Positions 62,301 to 64,000 of a stretch of DNA of 64,000 bases are shown here, piece after piece; positions within the stretch are counted from its first letter, which is position 1, and the number at the start of each line of letters is the position of its first letter. The stretch comes from Fictibacillus nanhaiensis (lineage in GTDB: Bacteria; Bacillota; Bacilli; Bacillales; Fictibacillaceae). The notes beneath the pieces are model-generated. The model had not been told where the DNA came from. It worked only from the letters and a program-made list of their open reading frames with translations, and searched no databases. The position numbers were made by a program, and so were the translations under genes. Location of the stretch: contig JAFHKR010000039.1 of assembly GCA_017052515.1 (NCBI GenBank), forward strand, positions 1-64,000. The letters are read 5' to 3'.

Positions 62301-62683
62301 AAGAACGTTTTGGTGAACTAAGAGATGGAAAAGCCAAAGTTAAAGGTGGATGGAGAATCTATTCTTCTGGTCCTGGAATCTATATGAACCAGTTGATCTC
62401 AAATTGTTTAGGTATTCGCCCACAAGGGGAGAACTTAATCATTGATCCCATATTATCAGAAGAAATGAATGGCCTTGAATTGCAGTATATGATCGATGAA
62501 AAACCAGTTAAATTGGTATTCCGAGATCGTGATGGAGAAAGTAACCGATTCATCGTTAATGGTCAAAAAATGGAGAGCAGCACGTATCAGAACATCTACC
62601 GAGATGGAGGCGTATGTGTGAATCGCTCTGAATTTGTAAATAAATTGTCAGCAGACGTAAATACCGTAGAGATTTATTCATAA
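59339..62683 (+). CDS. GH94-type 1,2-beta-oligoglucan phosphorylase (probable)
   Basis: 1114-residue cytosolic protein. The length and order (N-terminal beta-sandwich domains to about residue 560, then an (alpha/alpha)6 barrel) match the 1,2-beta-oligoglucan phosphorylase of Listeria innocua. Key stretches are GLEQYGGAAWGTRDVCQGPA, MFDQYFKIQQDDSHGD, the GH94-like acid motif YGDGDWDDTLQP (Asp 763/764), NTTGINYRLLPMTRSMIAEL and GWRIYSSGPGIYMNQLISN. It phosphorolyses beta-1,2-glucan oligomers to glucose-1-phosphate, conserving energy. The exact substrate is inferred from length, motifs and neighbours. There is no signal peptide, so it works on imported sugar. Confidence 0.8.
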   Translation: MTILTKENITIKAGDFTFAFLSTGDIYKASHHDTMINQWMSNPIDGSLNNLYLRVFNSEGIHVTPLLGTKSNSTVSYNENQVFWRGTFQDISYVVTFSLRENGIWFWDVELEGNAEKADIIYGQDVGLAHIGAVRTNEAFIAQYVDHGVFEDEKLGYVICSRQNQPNGKAFPYLQQGSLTKSVGYTTDGFQFYGTSYKETDIPQALYKEDLASEVYQYEFAYIALQSERFELNGKHHINFYGCFKEDHQDAVTSINFKEEILAAWNEVQAQPQKDTTTLEKIKRNDRFDGTLKTVDLSMEEVEALFPERILEEYEGDTLLSFFTPTYEHIVLKEKERIVERPHGHILVTGNNVSLKEDTITTSSYMYGIFNSQLVVGNTSFHKMMTNARNALNVMKTSGQRIYVELDGKLKLLTMPSLFEMGFNYARWFYKTEDETFIITNYTTVDTPEVELHVKAMSGKAYRFVVTNQVSLNNQEYEVPFKMEKEDGVLSFFADEASDSAKTYENLSYRMKITGTEWNVTDETLFGENMDSGSASLVVCDLKPTNEWGISHQGLIDGKKIPFTSKTIETEIERYRTFIQNTNRGFRLTKDGVETHELQKMNALAHWYTHNMLIHYSVPHGLEQYGGAAWGTRDVCQGPAEYFLATQHYGAVKDILLTVYSHQFEETGNWPQWFMFDQYFKIQQDDSHGDIIVWPLKLVTDYLAATNDYDLLRAEVPYTSNRDFNFTEKKETLLQHIQKQIGYMRENFLHDTHLSSYGDGDWDDTLQPANPQLKKYMVSSWTVALTYQVMTQFSQQLQHVDEEEAAKLSELAKNIQADYQKHMLGTDVIPGFVYMEDPKSPKLMLHPSDNTTGINYRLLPMTRSMIAELLTPEQAEQHLDLIMDKFYCPDGVRLMDKPAHYKGGVSTHFKRAEQASNFGREIGLQYVHAHIRFVEAMAKLGKKEEVWSGLEKINPVMIQEKVPNAERRQSNAYFSSSDGDFKTRYEAQERFGELRDGKAKVKGGWRIYSSGPGIYMNQLISNCLGIRPQGENLIIDPILSEEMNGLELQYMIDEKPVKLVFRDRDGESNRFIVNGQKMESSTYQNIYRDGGVCVNRSEFVNKLSADVNTVEIYS

Positions 62684-62700
62684 CCATTCGTTATAATAAA

Positions 62701-62713
62701 GGAAACGTTTGCA
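62701..62713 (+). promoter_or_regulatory. Variant operator upstream of lacI-type gene
   Basis: GGAAACGTTTGCA shares the AAACGTTT core with the three TGAAACGTTTCGA sites but differs in the outer bases. It lies 26 bp before the regulator's start, suggesting autoregulation or a CcpA cre site. Confidence 0.5.
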
Positions 62714-62738
62714 ACAAGTGAGATAGGAGAGAAGTTCG

Positions 62739-63707
62739 TTGGTAAGTATTAAAGACATTGCAAAACAAGCCGGTGTTTCCATTTCCACGGTCTCCTATGC
62801 CTTGAACGGAAGCCCGAAAGTTACGAAGGAAACATCAGCACGAATTCTGGCAATCGCTAAAGAACTCAACTATATTCCAAGCGCAGCTGCTCGTTCTTTG
62901 AAAAAAAGAGAAACAAAAATCATTGGCATCTATTTAACAAACTATAGTGGTGCATTTTATGGTCAGCTTCTGCAGGGAATGATGGAGACATTAAGCGAGA
63001 ACGGCTATGAACTGATCGTTTGCAGCGGAAAAGAATCTCATCGCTTTCTTCCTGAGCGCATGATCGATGGCGCAATCATTTTAGATGCCACATATGAAAC
63101 GAAAGAATTGTTAAGTCATGCAGAACGTGGACATAAGCTGGTCGTAATGGATCGGAGAATGGATCATCCGAATATCTCTCAAGTACTGCTTGATAATAAA
63201 GCTGGTGCAACACTTGCGATTGATTATTTAGCTGAGAAAGGTCATCGGAAGATCTGTGTTGTTAAAGGACCGGATATCTCATTTGATGCGAGGCAGCGAT
63301 TAGAAGCTGTACAAAAAGCGGTGCAACGCTATTCGCATATTGAGTATATTGAAATCGATGGCGATTTCCATAAACAATCAGGAGAAGAAGCAGGAAAGAA
63401 GATTCATCAAGACTTTACAGAACCTGTAGGTGTATTTTGTTTGAATGATGAGATGGCGATCGGTATGTATAATTATTTCAGCCGAACGAATCTACGCATT
63501 GGTGAAGATGTTCATATTATAGGGTTTGATAATATTGAAGTGTCTCAATATATCCAACCGAGACTTGCAACGATTAACTATTCAAAGCATAAGTGGGGAG
63601 CATTAGCTTCAGAACTGCTTCTGAATTTAATCCAAAAAAAGCATAGTCCTGAGCATGAACGAATCAACGTTAGCCTGATTGAAGGCGATTCTGTCAGAAA
63701 TCGATAA
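62739..63707 (+). CDS. LacI family transcriptional regulator
   Basis: 322 aa. The N-terminal HTH reads SIKDIAKQAGVSISTVSYAL, followed by hinge helix SAAARSLKKRE, and the periplasmic-binding-protein-like core starts with KIIGIYLTNYSGAFYGQLLQ, then LLDNKAGATLAIDYLAEKGH and GVFCLNDEMAIGMYNYF. Start TTG 62739 follows ATAGGAGAGAAG. It lies 55 bp after the phosphorylase gene and probably represses the glucanase, importer and phosphorylase promoters via TGAAACGTTTCGA, released by sophorose-type sugars (inference). Confidence 0.9.
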   Translation: MVSIKDIAKQAGVSISTVSYALNGSPKVTKETSARILAIAKELNYIPSAAARSLKKRETKIIGIYLTNYSGAFYGQLLQGMMETLSENGYELIVCSGKESHRFLPERMIDGAIILDATYETKELLSHAERGHKLVVMDRRMDHPNISQVLLDNKAGATLAIDYLAEKGHRKICVVKGPDISFDARQRLEAVQKAVQRYSHIEYIEIDGDFHKQSGEEAGKKIHQDFTEPVGVFCLNDEMAIGMYNYFSRTNLRIGEDVHIIGFDNIEVSQYIQPRLATINYSKHKWGALASELLLNLIQKKHSPEHERINVSLIEGDSVRNR

Positions 63708-63714
63708 AATAAGG

Positions 63715-63744
63715 AAGAGGAGCTACGATAAGCTCCTCTTTTTG
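63715..63744 (+). terminator. Terminator after the LacI gene
   Basis: GAGGAGCT/AGCTCCTC around ACGATA with a T tract. Confidence 0.88.
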
Positions 63745-63751
63745 TATGCAA

Positions 63752-64000
63752 TTATTCAGCTTGTGATTGTGGTGATTTTTCTTTCGAAAGAAACCAACCG
63801 CCTGCTGCAATCAGGATCAGAACAACATAAAACGTGATCTTCCATTCTGGTGATTTTGCGAAACCTTCTGAAAGGATAGCTAAGTCGGGGTGTGCGAGTG
63901 TATATACGGCCAACTTAACCCCAACCCAACCAACGATGAGAAAAGCTGCAATTTCAAGGCCTGGCTTGGATTGTAGAAGTTTAACAAAAAAGTTAGCAGC
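63752..64000 (-). CDS. TerC family integral membrane protein, C-terminal part
   Basis: The last 82 codons are present; the start is outside the window. Reading leftward: AANFFVKLLQSKPGLEIAAF, LIVGWVGVKLAVYTLAHPDL, then ITFYVVLILIAAGGWFL and a polar tail SKEKSPQSQAE. The PGLE and GWVGVKL stretches match the last helices of TerC proteins (B. subtilis YceF/YkoY group), linked to Mn2+ export to exported enzymes. Stop at 63752-63754. Confidence 0.75.
   Translation of the reverse strand, partial: AANFFVKLLQSKPGLEIAAFLIVGWVGVKLAVYTLAHPDLAILSEGFAKSPEWKITFYVVLILIAAGGWFLSKEKSPQSQAE

Overview
The window looks like a chromosomal segment of a low-GC, Gram-positive, probably spore-forming Bacillaceae member. 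Support comes from strong GGAGG-type ribosome sites with frequent TTG and GTG starts, two orphan sporulation-type histidine kinases, a VanW protein, HelD, a DUF4385 protein, an AdaA/AlkA/Ogt operon, lipoprotein and Tat signals, and many Rho-independent terminators. Fictibacillus or a close relative is my best guess, but no rRNA or other marker is present to settle it. I saw no tRNA, rRNA, CRISPR array or prophage. The only mobile DNA is the end of an IS3-type element at the left edge.

Layout. 1-8.4 kb: IS end, orphan histidine kinase, Mn catalase, a dead kinase fragment, a DUF3817 protein, then a flavodoxin-fold reductase followed by egtB-egtD (ergothioneine) and a glyoxalase-fold dioxygenase. 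This is an oxidative/thiol-stress neighbourhood. 8.5-16 kb: VanW, then a tight run of metallo-beta-lactamase, esterase, GNAT, TIM-barrel epimerase, GNAT and VOC genes, then an M3 peptidase. 16-24 kb: small membrane and enzyme genes, OsmC, and a pair of exported proteins, of which the second (20243-21637) is built almost wholly from about 19 acidic repeats. An MFS pump behind a perfect palindrome follows. 24-32.6 kb: CNNM/CBS transporter, PAS-type sporulation kinase, and two Tat-exported phosphatases with PhoP-box-like promoters. 32.8-48.6 kb: topB, MFS, the adaptive-response operon adaA-alkA-ogt, lipoproteins, nupC-type transporter, helD, hydrolases, and hmp behind an FNR-type box. 49-53 kb: an orphan pair of oligopeptide-type permeases and a three-gene GyrI-like/hydrolase/DinB operon. 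53-63.7 kb: a beta-1,2-glucan (sophorooligosaccharide) locus consisting of a secreted PF10091/GH144-like glucanase, an ABC importer, a large GH94-type phosphorylase and a LacI regulator, tied together by near-identical TGAAACGTTTCGA operators. The window ends inside a TerC-family gene.

The most unusual non-coding structure is a set of five intergenic arrays (about 315-465, 4024-4142, 32594-32705, 54510-54653, 55615-55745). Each repeats a short word at a 20-21 bp period, with the word differing between arrays. Two arrays share a 39-bp cap, and two share an exact 18-mer in opposite orientation. Two of them bracket a single Ntn-hydrolase gene. I know of no described function for them.
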